Positions 34,131-43,205 of a DNA stretch of 64,000 nt are shown here, piece by piece; position 1 is the first letter of the stretch; every line of letters starts with the position of its first letter. Source of the stretch: an uncultured Prevotella sp. (GTDB lineage Bacteria; Bacteroidota; Bacteroidia; Bacteroidales; Bacteroidaceae); contig UQZX01000004.1 of assembly GCA_900545525.1 (NCBI GenBank), positions 62,001 to 126,000 of the forward strand, written 5' to 3'. A program made the position numbers and the translations under genes. The notes under the pieces were generated by a model that searched no databases, was not told where the DNA came from, and saw only the letters and a list, made by a program, of their open reading frames with translations.

Positions 34131-35270
34131 TTATTTATTGTTTTCATTTCCCAACTTAGCCTCCAGTTCTTCAATAGTGGGAATAGTACCTTCCACCTTT
34201 TCGGGGTAGAGTTTAGATAACTCATATTCAGATATACCTAATGGAAGATTACTACCTTCCAAAGCATATTGTGCAAGTAATGAATCTTTTTGACGACAGA
34301 TAAGCAAACCGATTGTAGGATTGTCTCTTCCCTCTTTTTTAAGGATATGATTACAAGCGACCACATAACCACTTAATTGTCCCAAATCTTGAAAATCAAA
34401 CTCGCCTATTTTAACCTCTATCACCACATAACATGATAAATTCAAGTTATAGAAAAGCAAGTCAATGAATTTCTCCTTTTGCCCAATCTGAAGCCTATAT
34501 TCTTTGCCAACGTATGCGAAGCCAGTACCAAGTTCCAACAAGAATTGTGATATATTGTCGAGTAGCGCATCTTTAAGAATACGCTCGTTATATGGTTGAG
34601 CTATTCCTGTAAAAGCAAAGTTATATGGGTCTTTCGTCAATTCTTGTGCAAGGTCACTTGCCTCATCCGGCAATGTACGAGTGAAGTTTGTCAGAGCCTT
34701 GCCCTCACGTTCATACAAATCCGTGTCCATGAAGTTGAGCAGTACATCACGGCTCCAGCCTTCTTCCATTGTCTTTCTAACATAAAAAAGAGCCTTTGCC
34801 GGTTCTGTTCCATATCTGTCCATCAAATAACGATGATGTCCCCAAGGTATAGAGAAAAGCATTTCTTCTAATTGTTCCACAGTTTGTGGGACAACTTCAG
34901 AAGAATGAACTTGTGCCACGGGTTGTGGCACTTTTTCATCTCCTAAAAGTCCCACAGGTTGTGGGACAACTTTCAGGCATTGGGAATATAAAAGATAGAA
35001 TTTCTTTGCATAATAGATATTGGTACGTGAAAGTCCTGTTGAATTAGGGTTTCTATGCTTCAAATCTGTAGAAAGATTTTTAATAACACTTTCACCCCAA
35101 CGCTCCTCTACATGCATTTCTTCTATGTCACGACCGAGTTTCCAATAATACTTGAGCATTTCACGATTTACCTTGACTGCGGCCTTGACTTGGCTTCGGC
35201 GATAACGCACACTAAGGTCTTCCACCCATCGAGTGTAGTCCTTGTCTATGATTGTCAGTCCTTTACTCAT
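34131..35270 (-). CDS. DUF1016/YhcG-family PD-(D/E)XK nuclease-domain protein
   Basis: The 379-residue protein has the DUF1016 N-terminus (YWKLGRDIEEMH, GLSRTNIYYAKKFY), the IPWGHHRYLMDR segment, and a C-terminal nuclease-like core with DLLFYNLNLSCYVVIEVKIG, giving the D...ExK signature. Members often sit inside type I restriction-modification loci. Residues about 98-130 hold three VPQxV repeats encoded by three DNA palindromes. A small fragment of another gene overlaps its start by 8 nt, suggesting that an upstream operon partner was lost. Confidence 0.88.
   Translation of the reverse strand: MSKGLTIIDKDYTRWVEDLSVRYRRSQVKAAVKVNREMLKYYWKLGRDIEEMHVEERWGESVIKNLSTDLKHRNPNSTGLSRTNIYYAKKFYLLYSQCLKVVPQPVGLLGDEKVPQPVAQVHSSEVVPQTVEQLEEMLFSIPWGHHRYLMDRYGTEPAKALFYVRKTMEEGWSRDVLLNFMDTDLYEREGKALTNFTRTLPDEASDLAQELTKDPYNFAFTGIAQPYNERILKDALLDNISQFLLELGTGFAYVGKEYRLQIGQKEKFIDLLFYNLNLSCYVVIEVKIGEFDFQDLGQLSGYVVACNHILKKEGRDNPTIGLLICRQKDSLLAQYALEGSNLPLGISEYELSKLYPEKVEGTIPTIEELEAKLGNENNK
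34874..34967. repeat. Three 19-bp palindromes inside the DUF1016 gene
   Basis: GTTCCACAGTTTGTGGGAC (34874-34892), GTGCCACGGGTTGTGGCAC (34913-34931) and GTCCCACAGGTTGTGGGAC (34949-34967) are spaced 39 and 36 bp apart. The second and third differ at paired positions (GCC/GGC against CCC/GGG), so pairing is kept. They encode the VPQPV, VPQPV and VPQTV segments. Confidence 0.75.
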
Positions 35271-35390
35271 TATTCCCTACTTTTACATTGAACTTTAAAG
35301 CATCCAACTGTTTCATAATTTCTATTTCCAACTGGTGGCTCTCTTCAAATTGTTATATTTCGTCGTATGTAACAGTTACAGAAAAAACAA
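35263..35390 (-). pseudogene. Short gene remnant overlapping the DUF1016 start
   Basis: A frame ends QFEESHQLEIEIMKQLDALK, then FNVKVGNNE, with its stop overlapping the DUF1016 start by 8 nt. It is interrupted by TAA at 35353-35355 (TYDEI-stop-QFEES), where one base change would restore it. The open part beyond is short. It looks like the C-terminal end of a deleted upstream gene. The parent family is uncertain. Confidence 0.4.
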
Positions 35391-35398
35391 ACTTTATG

Positions 35399-35406
35399 CA
35401 AATATA
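35399..35406 (-). promoter_or_regulatory. Putative -7 box for the DUF1016 island (TATATTTG)
   Basis: TATATTTG on the minus strand is a perfect TAnnTTTG, about 130 nt upstream of the DUF1016 start. Confidence 0.45.
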
Positions 35407-35699
35407 AGGAATTATATTATATAATCATAATAAAAAAATGACTTAATTCCGTTCATCTTTACAACATATACGGCATCAGTCTTTGCATGGATATTTCCCG
35501 TTAATACGCCCAAAAACATGCACACGCATTGCATGACACTATGTCGGTATTCGTCCTGTTTCTCTTTCTTTCTGGCATTGCGCAACCCTTGAATACGGGG
35601 CAGGTTTGAAAAATAAAAGTTCACGGGCACAAATATGCGCAGGATTTGTGTGCAGAGACAATCTATTATGTATCAAGACGTTATGTAATCAGTGACAAC

Positions 35700-35880
35700 A
35701 GTGTGCAATTAAAACATGCTTTTAACGGGCAAAAGATGCCGTTTCGGAGTGCAAAACACGGCATTTTATGATGCAATAGCAGTGCTTTTAGACCAGAAAA
35801 GGGCTTGTTTTACTATGAAAAGTACGTAACTTTCAATGATAACACGGCATGCTTTGCTATATTTTCCGCCGTTTTCGGCA
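35700..35880. repeat. Non-coding region with dispersed CACGGCA words
   Basis: In the 900-bp gap between the DUF1016 island and the porin gene terminator, words such as GTGCAAAACACGGCATTTTA, GATGCCGTTT and AACACGGCATG recur at short spacing. They match those near 10460 and 63660. No convincing gene lies between 35407 and 36117. Confidence 0.5.
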
Positions 35881-36117
35881 TACGGATATGCTGCGAAAGA
35901 TTTTTTAACACCTCGTTCATCAAAAAGGAGCGACGTAATTCCATTGACACCTTGCTGCGTATTATCCATTTCAGATTACATTTTGACACAGTGAAAACAG
36001 ATATCGCTGGTATCGGGAAAGGAGATAAAAAGCGGTATGCGGGCAGGTTTATGCGGAACGGAAAAAGGAATAATAGAAGACACGAAGGCGGGCATGTATG
36101 GACAGGAGAAAACAAAA

Positions 36118-36141
36118 GGGGCACGCCTTGCAGCATGCCCC
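36118..36141 (-). terminator. Intrinsic terminator of the outer-membrane protein gene
   Basis: On the minus strand GGGGCA...TGCCCC (36141-36118) is followed by TTTTGTTTT. It lies 26 nt after the stop codon. Confidence 0.8.
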
Positions 36142-36167
36142 GGATATTTAAGATAAGGTCCCTATAC

Positions 36168-36695
36168 TTAGAACTTGTAGTTGATTCCGAACAGGATGTT
36201 TGTTCCGTCAAGGTCAAGACCGAAGGAATTAACCTTTGTATCATGAATCTTATCATGCTCATAACCGATGAAACCTACATGGGTAACAAAGTTCAGGTGG
36301 TCGGTAAGCTTAACTGCAAGACCCGGTTTGAAGCCTACAGTGAATACATCCGTATCAATATTCTCACCGCCATACAAATGCTCATAGCCCAAAGTGCCGT
36401 CTACAAAGACATCGACAATCTTGGAATGGATGAAAGTATAACGTGCGTAAGGAGCAATGCCCATAGCTTTTTCACCGCCTTTATTAGAGCCTTGCCAGCC
36501 GAAAGTAACACCCACAGCCCAGTCATCGTTAAGGTTGTAGCCCACTTCAGGCACAAATTTATATGTCGTAACCGACTCTGCTCCGTCTGCATCAACCTTT
36601 GAGCTGCCGATACCTACGCCGCCTCCGACATAAACCTGAGCGCTTGCGCTTACTGCCATCAAAGCCACGACCATGCTTAAAAATAACTTCTTCAT
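36168..36695 (-). CDS. Outer-membrane beta-barrel protein (porin-family fold)
   Basis: The 175-residue protein has a signal peptide (MKKLFLSMVVALMAVSASAQ) and then about eight amphipathic strands with Gly-aromatic turns (VGGGVGIGSSK, AVGVTFGWQGSNK). It ends in NILFGINYKF with the C-terminal aromatic typical of outer-membrane barrels. The size suits an eight-stranded OmpX/OmpA-type barrel. The function is unknown. It is monocistronic, with its own full promoter and terminator. Confidence 0.85.
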   Translation of the reverse strand: MKKLFLSMVVALMAVSASAQVYVGGGVGIGSSKVDADGAESVTTYKFVPEVGYNLNDDWAVGVTFGWQGSNKGGEKAMGIAPYARYTFIHSKIVDVFVDGTLGYEHLYGGENIDTDVFTVGFKPGLAVKLTDHLNFVTHVGFIGYEHDKIHDTKVNSFGLDLDGTNILFGINYKF

Positions 36696-36757
36696 TTTAA
36701 TTCCCTTTCTTTTAAAATTAATATTGTTAACTAACTCTATCGTTGTGTTATGTATTA

Positions 36758-36789
36758 CAAATATATAAAATATATTTCAAACATCCAAA
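36758..36789 (-). promoter_or_regulatory. Promoter of the outer-membrane protein gene (TTTG-N20-TATATTTG)
   Basis: On the minus strand TTTG (36789-36786) is followed after exactly 20 nt by TATATTTG (36765-36758), a full match to the Bacteroidetes promoter. The start codon is 62 nt downstream. Confidence 0.8.
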
Positions 36790-36833
36790 GATATATGCGT
36801 TTTTTCTTATTTTACCGTAATATATATTAAAAA

Positions 36834-36865
36834 TTTGGAACAATGGAACAAATTACATACCTTTG
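36834..36865 (+). promoter_or_regulatory. Promoter of kdsA (TTTG-N20-TACCTTTG)
   Basis: TTTG at 36834-36837 and TACCTTTG at 36858-36865 are separated by 20 nt, a full consensus match. The kdsA start is 31 nt downstream of the -7 box. Confidence 0.82.
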
Positions 36866-36896
36866 CACGCATTAAAAACAACATGGACAAGAGACT

Positions 36897-37655
36897 ATGA
36901 AACCTGTATTTATAGCAGGTCCCTGTGTGATTGAGTCACAGGAACTACTCGACATAGTGGCACAAAAGCTTACGGAAATATCCGCCGGACTTGGTGTCGA
37001 AATAATATTCAAGGCTTCGTTCGACAAAGCCAACCGCACATCGGTACATTCGTTCCGCGGTCCGGGACTGGAGAAAGGGCTGCGGATGCTTGCCGGAATA
37101 AAGGAGAAATACGGTCTGAAAATACTCACCGACATACACGAGAGCTGTCAGGCTGAGGCTGCCGGAGAGGTTGCCGACGTGCTTCAGATACCGGCTTTTC
37201 TCTGCCGTCAGACCGACTTGCTTGTGGCTGCGGCACGCACCGGACGCATAATAAACATAAAGAAGGCGCAGTTTCTCAGCGGGCGCGACATGCAATACCC
37301 TGTTGAGAAAGCGCGCGAGGCAGGCGCAAAAGAAATCTGGCTGACCGAACGCGGCAACATGTACGGCTACAACAACCTCGTCGTTGACTTCCGCAACATC
37401 GCGGACATGCTCGACATAGTCCCCCGGGTGGTAATGGACTGTACCCACAGCGTGCAGCGTCCGGGCGGCGGAGGAGGCAAGACATCGGGCGACCGCAGGT
37501 TTGTTCCGGCAATGGCAATGGCGGCAAAAGCCTTCGGAGCAAACGGATACTTCTTTGAAGTGCATCCGGATCCGGACAATGCACTGAGCGACGGTCCCAA
37601 TATGTTGTATCTCAAGGACCTTAAAGGGGTTATAGAAGAACTGTGCCACCGGTGA
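36897..37655 (+). CDS. kdsA: 3-deoxy-8-phosphooctulonate (KDO-8-P) synthase
   Basis: The 252-residue enzyme condenses phosphoenolpyruvate with arabinose-5-phosphate to KDO-8-phosphate for lipid A core synthesis. Signatures: IAGPCVIES at the N-terminus, FKASFDKANRTS, RGPGLEKGL, and DCTHSVQRPGGGGGKTSGDR. The length is slightly short, as is usual in Bacteroidetes. The next gene makes its substrate, arabinose-5-phosphate, so the two form an operon. Confidence 0.96.
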   Translation: MKPVFIAGPCVIESQELLDIVAQKLTEISAGLGVEIIFKASFDKANRTSVHSFRGPGLEKGLRMLAGIKEKYGLKILTDIHESCQAEAAGEVADVLQIPAFLCRQTDLLVAAARTGRIINIKKAQFLSGRDMQYPVEKAREAGAKEIWLTERGNMYGYNNLVVDFRNIADMLDIVPRVVMDCTHSVQRPGGGGGKTSGDRRFVPAMAMAAKAFGANGYFFEVHPDPDNALSDGPNMLYLKDLKGVIEELCHR

Positions 37656-37684
37656 TGCGGCATGGGAAGGAGAAAGGAAAAAGC

Positions 37685-38653
37685 ATGGAAACAGACGGAA
37701 ACAAACTGAAAATAAGGGAATACGCCATACAGTGCATAAGGGAGGAAGCGCAGGCTGTGCTCGACCTTATACCACGGCTCGACGACAATTTCGACCGTGC
37801 GGTGGACATGATACACCGTTGTCACGGCAAACTTATAGTGACAGGAGTGGGCAAGAGCGGACATATAGGGGCAAAGATTGCGGCGACACTGTCAAGCACG
37901 GGCACGCCCTCGTTCTTCGTCAACCCGCTCGATGCGTATCACGGCGACCTCGGTGTGATGACCCACGACGACATAGTGCTCGCCATAAGCAACTCCGGAC
38001 AGACCGACGAGCTGCTGCGCTTCATACCGATGCTGCTGCACAACGGTGTGCCCATAATAGGCATGAGCGGCAATCCCCAGTCGCTTCTTGCCAAATACAG
38101 TTCAGTCCACCTTAATATAAAGGTGGACAGAGAGGCATGTCCGCTGAACCTTGCACCGACAAGCAGCACCACGGCAACGCTTGTAATGGGCGACGCCCTT
38201 GCCGTGGCTCTCATGGAAGTGCGCCACTTCAAGCCGCGCGACTTCGCACAGTTCCACCCCGGAGGCGAGCTGGGACGCAGGCTTCTCACAACGGCACACG
38301 ACGTGATGCATACCGAAGACATGCCCGTAATAGACAGCGGCATGCACCTGGGCGAGGCGATAATACACGTAAGCAAGGGCAAGCTGGGGCTTGGAGTGGC
38401 TGTGGAAGACGGCAGGATTGCCGGTCTTATCACCGACGGAGACATACGCCGCGCCATGGAAAGGTGGCAGGCGGAGTTCTTCAACCACACCGTAAGCGAC
38501 ATCATGACGCGCGAGCCGAAGACGGTAAGACCTGACACTAAAATCACGGAGATACAGGGCATCATGCAGAAATACAAGATACACACAGTGCTCGTGACCG
38601 ACGGCGACAGACATCTGCTGGGCATCGTGGACCACTACCGTTGCATGGTGTGA
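37685..38653 (+). CDS. kdsD: KpsF/GutQ-type arabinose-5-phosphate isomerase
   Basis: From the ATG at 37685 the protein has 322 residues; this start has GAAAGG about 10 nt ahead and leaves 29 nt after kdsA. An earlier in-frame ATG at 37643 would overlap kdsA and add a poor N-terminus. An SIS domain (VTGVGKSGHIGAKIAATLSS; SNSGQTDELL) isomerises ribulose-5-phosphate to arabinose-5-phosphate, and two C-terminal CBS domains follow (LGVAVEDGRIAGLITDGDIRR; VTDGDRHLLGIVD). Confidence 0.94.
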   Translation: METDGNKLKIREYAIQCIREEAQAVLDLIPRLDDNFDRAVDMIHRCHGKLIVTGVGKSGHIGAKIAATLSSTGTPSFFVNPLDAYHGDLGVMTHDDIVLAISNSGQTDELLRFIPMLLHNGVPIIGMSGNPQSLLAKYSSVHLNIKVDREACPLNLAPTSSTTATLVMGDALAVALMEVRHFKPRDFAQFHPGGELGRRLLTTAHDVMHTEDMPVIDSGMHLGEAIIHVSKGKLGLGVAVEDGRIAGLITDGDIRRAMERWQAEFFNHTVSDIMTREPKTVRPDTKITEIQGIMQKYKIHTVLVTDGDRHLLGIVDHYRCMV

Positions 38654-38711
38654 CACGAAAGCCACTTACACACATATATTATAAAGGTATAAAGGCATCA
38701 CATCCTTACGA

Positions 38712-39971
38712 ATGAGAACATTCACAGCTGCATTATTTCTACTCATATCCGTATTGTCTGGGGCACAGACGTCCGACTCGCTGATTGTAAATTCTCTGCG
38801 CGGGGAGGGCATAAGGTTTTCTCACGACAACTCGCTGACGCTTCTCCTCAACGGACAGGAGAAGTTTGACGACATGTTCTGCGCCATACGACAGGCAAAA
38901 AGCAGCGTACATCTGGAATATTTCAACTTCCGCAACGACTCCATAGCGTCGCTGCTCTTCGACATACTGGCAGAAAAGGTCGGCGAAGGCGTGGAGGTGC
39001 GCGCTCTGTTCGACGGCTTCGGCAACGACTCGAACAACCGTCCGCTGAAGAAAAAGCACATCTCGGCACTGCGCCAACGCGGCATAGAGATATACGAGTT
39101 CGACCCGCTGCGCTTCCCGTGGGTCAACCATGTGTTCCACCGCGACCACCGTAAAATCGTAATAATAGACGGCAAGACGGCATATACGGGCGGCATGAAC
39201 GTTGCCGACTATTACATAAAAGGTACGGAGGTCGTAGGCGAATGGCACGACATGCACTGCCGCATAGAGGGAGAAGAGGTCAACACCCTGCAGGCAATAT
39301 TCATTAAGATGTGGAACAAGGTGACAGGACAGGACCTGCACGGGGCAAAATATTACCGCGGAATACACGGTGCCGACTACATAACGGGGCTGAAACCCGA
39401 CACATGCCCCACGGCTGGAAACAAGATGCTGGGGATAATAAACCGCGAGCCGCGGACAACAAACGGCATAATAAGGAAGTTCTACACCGATGCGATAAAC
39501 ATGGCACAAGACAGCATAAAGCTTGTCAATCCTTATCTTACGCTTAACCGCAAGCTGAAAAAGGCGCTGCGCAACGCCGTCAGGCGCGGTGTGAAGGTGG
39601 AGGTAATGGTTTCGTCGAAGAGCGACATCCCACTGACGCCCGACTGTGTTTTTTACAATGTCCACAAGCTTATGAAACGCGGCGTGGACGTATGGATATA
39701 CGAGAAAGGATTTCACCATACGAAGGTGATAATGGTCGACGGCAGGTTCTGCACCGTGGGCAGCGCCAACCTTAATGCCCGCAGCCTGAACTTCGACTAT
39801 GAGGAAAACGCTGTGATAATAGACCCTTGCACCACAAAGGAACTGAGCAACCTCTTCGACGGTGACAAGAAATATTCCTTCAAACTTACGGAAGAAAGCT
39901 GGGACAAATGGCGCACGCCGTGGCAGAAGTTCGTGGGCTGGTTTGCCCACCTGCTCACGCCGTGGCTTTGA
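38712..39971 (+). CDS. Phospholipase-D-superfamily cardiolipin-synthase-like protein, secreted
   Basis: The 419-residue protein has two HxKxxxxD catalytic motifs: HRKIVIIDGKTAYTGGMNVA and HTKVIMVDGRFCTVGSANLN. Between and around them is the usual cardiolipin synthase architecture (VEVRALFDGFG; FHRDHRK). Instead of the usual N-terminal transmembrane helices it has a cleavable-looking signal peptide (MRTFTAALFLLISVLSGAQT), so it may act in the periplasm. It could make cardiolipin or be a phosphodiesterase. It follows kdsD after 58 nt. Confidence 0.85.
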   Translation: MRTFTAALFLLISVLSGAQTSDSLIVNSLRGEGIRFSHDNSLTLLLNGQEKFDDMFCAIRQAKSSVHLEYFNFRNDSIASLLFDILAEKVGEGVEVRALFDGFGNDSNNRPLKKKHISALRQRGIEIYEFDPLRFPWVNHVFHRDHRKIVIIDGKTAYTGGMNVADYYIKGTEVVGEWHDMHCRIEGEEVNTLQAIFIKMWNKVTGQDLHGAKYYRGIHGADYITGLKPDTCPTAGNKMLGIINREPRTTNGIIRKFYTDAINMAQDSIKLVNPYLTLNRKLKKALRNAVRRGVKVEVMVSSKSDIPLTPDCVFYNVHKLMKRGVDVWIYEKGFHHTKVIMVDGRFCTVGSANLNARSLNFDYEENAVIIDPCTTKELSNLFDGDKKYSFKLTEESWDKWRTPWQKFVGWFAHLLTPWL

Positions 39972-40042
39972 TGGAGAAGGAGTAAGGAGAGAAAGGAGTA
40001 AGGAATAAGGAGTTTTGGAGTAAGAAGTAAGGAGAAAGGTGT
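39972..40042. repeat. GGAGTAA heptamer block between convergent genes
   Basis: Units GGAGTAA, GGAGAAA, GGAATAA and GAAGTAA run in tandem on the plus strand between the ends of the phospholipase-like gene and the TPR gene. Only the purine arm is present. Confidence 0.75.
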
Positions 40043-42271
40043 TTAGGAGGTAGCGCGGGTGCCGTCTCCGGCATCGACAAGCGACACCATGAGCCTGTAT
40101 CCCACTGGCGTTATGCCGTTACGCTCAAGCATGTGCCAGTCGTTTATAAACACCGTCTCTGTCGTCAAAGGCTCTCCGCCCTGCCCTTCTGTGTCTTTCT
40201 CAACTTCCTTATACTTTCTGAAAAGGGTAACCGCCGCCGACAAGTCGCCGCGGAACCACTTGCAATATCCGGCATTCAGCCAGTCGCTGCCCGTCACCTT
40301 GTCACTGCCGAGCAGCCGTTCATATTCCTTTTCCGCCTGTTCAAGCCTGCCCTGCCCCATCAGTCCCCATGCCAGCACACGCACCGTCTCAAGCGATTCC
40401 GGGTGTTCATAGTTCAGTTTATACAGCAGAGTCACGGCTTCGTCGTATTTATCCGTCTCGGTAAGCGCCACACAATAATTCAGCGCATATCCCATATTGT
40501 CAGGATTGAGCATGCACAATTTCTCATAGTGCATCTCCGCCTCTTCCGGCTCACCCTGCACAAGACACGCCTTTGCAAGCATTGCCGTGGCACGCTCGTT
40601 GTCGGGCTGCAGCTCGAGAATGCGGTCGAAGCGGTCCATTGCCATGTCCGTCCGCGCCGTGTCAAAATAATAGATGCCCTCTGCCATGAGCCATTTCACG
40701 TCGTCATCGTCATGATAGCTGCCTACGAGCACCGACAGGGAGTCGTAGTCCTTGCGCTTAAGCATGAAAGAAGCGAGTTCCGCCATGTGGCGGTTTAGTC
40801 CCTCGTGCCTGAACATGGCACCTGCGACAAAGACATGCGACGGCGATGAGAACGCCTTTGCCAGATAGTCACGCTGCGGGAAAAGACGGAAAAAGCGAAA
40901 GAGGTCTTGCAGATACATGCGCCGGATATACGCCGGACTGGACTTGTCCATATCCGAAACGGCATGTCCTATAGCGTCTCCGCTGCCGAGCATTTCGCGC
41001 ATGCTGTCGGGCAGTTTGTCTATTATCGATGCCATTGCAAGCACAAACGAATATTTGTCACTGTCGCAGAACGGACCGTTGTCGAGCAGAAACTGCATGA
41101 AACGGCTGTTGTCAAGCTTGTCCGCCGTATATGATATGTCAGCATGTTCGGTAAAGAAAGGACAGAACCAGTTGGCGATGCTGCTGAAAAACGTAAATCT
41201 CTTCATCTGCGAAAAGCCTCCGAAATAAATGTCCGAACCCGCCTTCTGCATGTCCATCATCTTCCTGAAGCTTGCCTCCATGTCTTCCATGGCATGTTCA
41301 GAGGCACCCGAGTCGAAGACATCCTGCATGGGGTCTTCCTCCTTTTCCGTTATTCCGAAGCGCGTAACGCTGAAGTTGTTGTTCTTGAGCAGTGTGGGCA
41401 TGATGTCCTTCTGTATCCTGTCGTGGTCTTTTTCGGCATCCATGCAGAATGCTATCTGCTTCTGCAGGTCGGCAATCTCGCGTGCCGTACGTTCGTCGGC
41501 ACATGCCTCGCGCACCATGCCGTCACACCCGGGGAAGAGAACAAAGCCAAGGTCGGCATCTCCAGGGAAGCCGGTAAGTGCAAACACCCACCCTACGAGG
41601 GCACGCTGACGCAGATGCTCGTCGTGGCTCTTAAGATAGACATTCATCATCACCGAGAACTTGCGCGGGTCGAAACAGTTCATCGCCGCAAGCATCACGG
41701 CACTGACAATAAGCCGCGCGTCGACGGTATCGACGACGGGAGACAGGAGAATGTCTTCCATAAAGGCGGCATCGTTGTCGTTCCACTGCGGTGATATCAT
41801 GATGCGGGCAAACAATGCCTGCATTGCCTCGTTGTGACGGCTGTATACCGCCCGTGCCTTGGTGCGTCGCGTTTCCTCGTTCTCAAGACCGAGGAGAGCA
41901 ACGTCCGTAACATAGTTCTCAAGCATGGAGCGTATCTCTTCATTGCCCTTGGGGCAATATGCCGCACGCCTCGAGGCCTCGGCAAAAGGAGGACATACGC
42001 TTATAAGACATGCCATGCGCATGTTGCCCACCGTACGGTAAAGCCTTTGCAGCAGCCCGAGATATACGTTGTCGCGCTCGGGGTCGTCATATCCGAGACT
42101 GATATAGTCAACCATGCGTCTGTAATCTTCCGCTATCCTGTCCACTTCGTCCGCATATCCGGCAAGGATGTCCCTGCCGATGACATCGCGCACACCGCGC
42201 AGGGCACTCTCCATATTTAGCGCGGCAATGCCAGCGAGCGCCGCCTTAAGTTGTTCTGATGCTTTCTTCAT
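40043..42271 (-). CDS. Tetratricopeptide-repeat protein, cytoplasmic
   Basis: The 742-residue protein has no signal peptide. The last third has consecutive TPR units, for example AMDRFDRILELQPDNERATA, AEMHYEKLCMLNPDNMGYAL, AVTLLYKLNYEHPESLETVR and AEKEYERLLGSDKVTGSDWL. The N-terminal two-thirds are alpha-helical without a recognised domain. It starts 7 nt after the substrate-binding-like lipoprotein gene, so they are co-transcribed. It probably acts as a scaffold; the partner is unknown. Confidence 0.8.
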   Translation of the reverse strand: MKKASEQLKAALAGIAALNMESALRGVRDVIGRDILAGYADEVDRIAEDYRRMVDYISLGYDDPERDNVYLGLLQRLYRTVGNMRMACLISVCPPFAEASRRAAYCPKGNEEIRSMLENYVTDVALLGLENEETRRTKARAVYSRHNEAMQALFARIMISPQWNDNDAAFMEDILLSPVVDTVDARLIVSAVMLAAMNCFDPRKFSVMMNVYLKSHDEHLRQRALVGWVFALTGFPGDADLGFVLFPGCDGMVREACADERTAREIADLQKQIAFCMDAEKDHDRIQKDIMPTLLKNNNFSVTRFGITEKEEDPMQDVFDSGASEHAMEDMEASFRKMMDMQKAGSDIYFGGFSQMKRFTFFSSIANWFCPFFTEHADISYTADKLDNSRFMQFLLDNGPFCDSDKYSFVLAMASIIDKLPDSMREMLGSGDAIGHAVSDMDKSSPAYIRRMYLQDLFRFFRLFPQRDYLAKAFSSPSHVFVAGAMFRHEGLNRHMAELASFMLKRKDYDSLSVLVGSYHDDDDVKWLMAEGIYYFDTARTDMAMDRFDRILELQPDNERATAMLAKACLVQGEPEEAEMHYEKLCMLNPDNMGYALNYCVALTETDKYDEAVTLLYKLNYEHPESLETVRVLAWGLMGQGRLEQAEKEYERLLGSDKVTGSDWLNAGYCKWFRGDLSAAVTLFRKYKEVEKDTEGQGGEPLTTETVFINDWHMLERNGITPVGYRLMVSLVDAGDGTRATS

Positions 42272-42278
42272 GTCTTCC

Positions 42279-43205
42279 TCACTTGTTTTTCAGCCACTGT
42301 CCGGCTGCCTCCAGGTCTTTCGTCCGGGGCTGCGCGGCGTGTCTGTACTTCATTTCCGGCAGGGCTGCGACGACCTTCCCGTCCACCTTGCAGTATTTTC
42401 TGATTGTTTCGGCATAGTGTCTTACGCCGTTCTTGTTTATCATGTCGCATGCCCTGTCGTATGCCTTGACAAAAGCCTCCTCCTGCCTGCGGCGGTGCAC
42501 GTCGCGCGGAAGAGACCCGTAAAGCGCCACCACGCCCAGCCACAAGTCTTTATCGCGGCTGTCCATCAGCACCACATGCTTGTGCATGCGCGCCGCCGTA
42601 GCATGCGGTTCAGAAAGGAACATGGCATCCATTTCGTTGTTGAGCAGCATCCCAAGCCTCACACCGGGGTCGTTTATCTGTATCCTGAACACATGGTCGG
42701 ATACGAGTCCGGCGCTGTCAACAGCATAGTCTCCCAGCATGTCGGTTGCCGAAAAGCGTGTCATCGCCATCATTTTGTCCTTCAGCTGCTTTATATGCCT
42801 TATGCGCGCCTGACGGTTGGACACCAGCTGCCAGTATGCGTTGGTGGCGGCGGCATACCTCAGCGGCACCCCCTGCCCCGCCATCCGCCGGCAACAGACA
42901 AGGTCGGTGACAGCTGCCTGAAGCTGTCCTGCCCGGAAAGCGGCATCGCAGTCTATCGCTGCACCATACGGGCGCAGCCTTACATCGACACCGAGCGAGT
43001 CGAAAAGATGTTCTTCATGCGCCACATAGACGGGAAGGCAGTCGAGCGTTGGCTGCACGCCCACCTTGAAAGCAAGCGAATCAAGAGTTTTCAGGCGTGC
43101 ACGCTCCTGCGCGGAAAGACGCTCCGCCTCGTCCTTAGAAGGTCCGCATGCAATGACAAGCACCGCCGTCAGAAGCGTCAGAAATATGCTGTTTATTTTC
43201 ATCAT
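42279..43205 (-). CDS. Lipoprotein resembling NMT1/TauA-type substrate-binding proteins
   Basis: The open frame extends to 43343, but the lipoprotein signal MMKINSIFLTLLTAVLVIAC begins at 43205, so that start is chosen (308 residues). The mature part reads KVGVQPTLDCLPVYVAHEEH and GQLQAAVTDLV, as in periplasmic binding proteins of the NMT1/THI5 kind for thiamine precursors or sulfonates. No ABC permease or ATPase is nearby, and the next gene is a TPR protein, so the transport role is uncertain. Confidence 0.7.
   Translation of the reverse strand: MMKINSIFLTLLTAVLVIACGPSKDEAERLSAQERARLKTLDSLAFKVGVQPTLDCLPVYVAHEEHLFDSLGVDVRLRPYGAAIDCDAAFRAGQLQAAVTDLVCCRRMAGQGVPLRYAAATNAYWQLVSNRQARIRHIKQLKDKMMAMTRFSATDMLGDYAVDSAGLVSDHVFRIQINDPGVRLGMLLNNEMDAMFLSEPHATAARMHKHVVLMDSRDKDLWLGVVALYGSLPRDVHRRRQEEAFVKAYDRACDMINKNGVRHYAETIRKYCKVDGKVVAALPEMKYRHAAQPRTKDLEAAGQWLKNK

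Noticed and set aside
34874..34967. Regular palindromes in the DUF1016 gene taken as a possible CRISPR array
   Set aside because: Only three units, spacers of 17-20 bp that remain in frame, and no cas genes.
38739..39950. A 403-codon minus-strand open frame
   Set aside because: It is antisense to the phospholipase-D-like gene with both HKD motifs; base-composition shadow.
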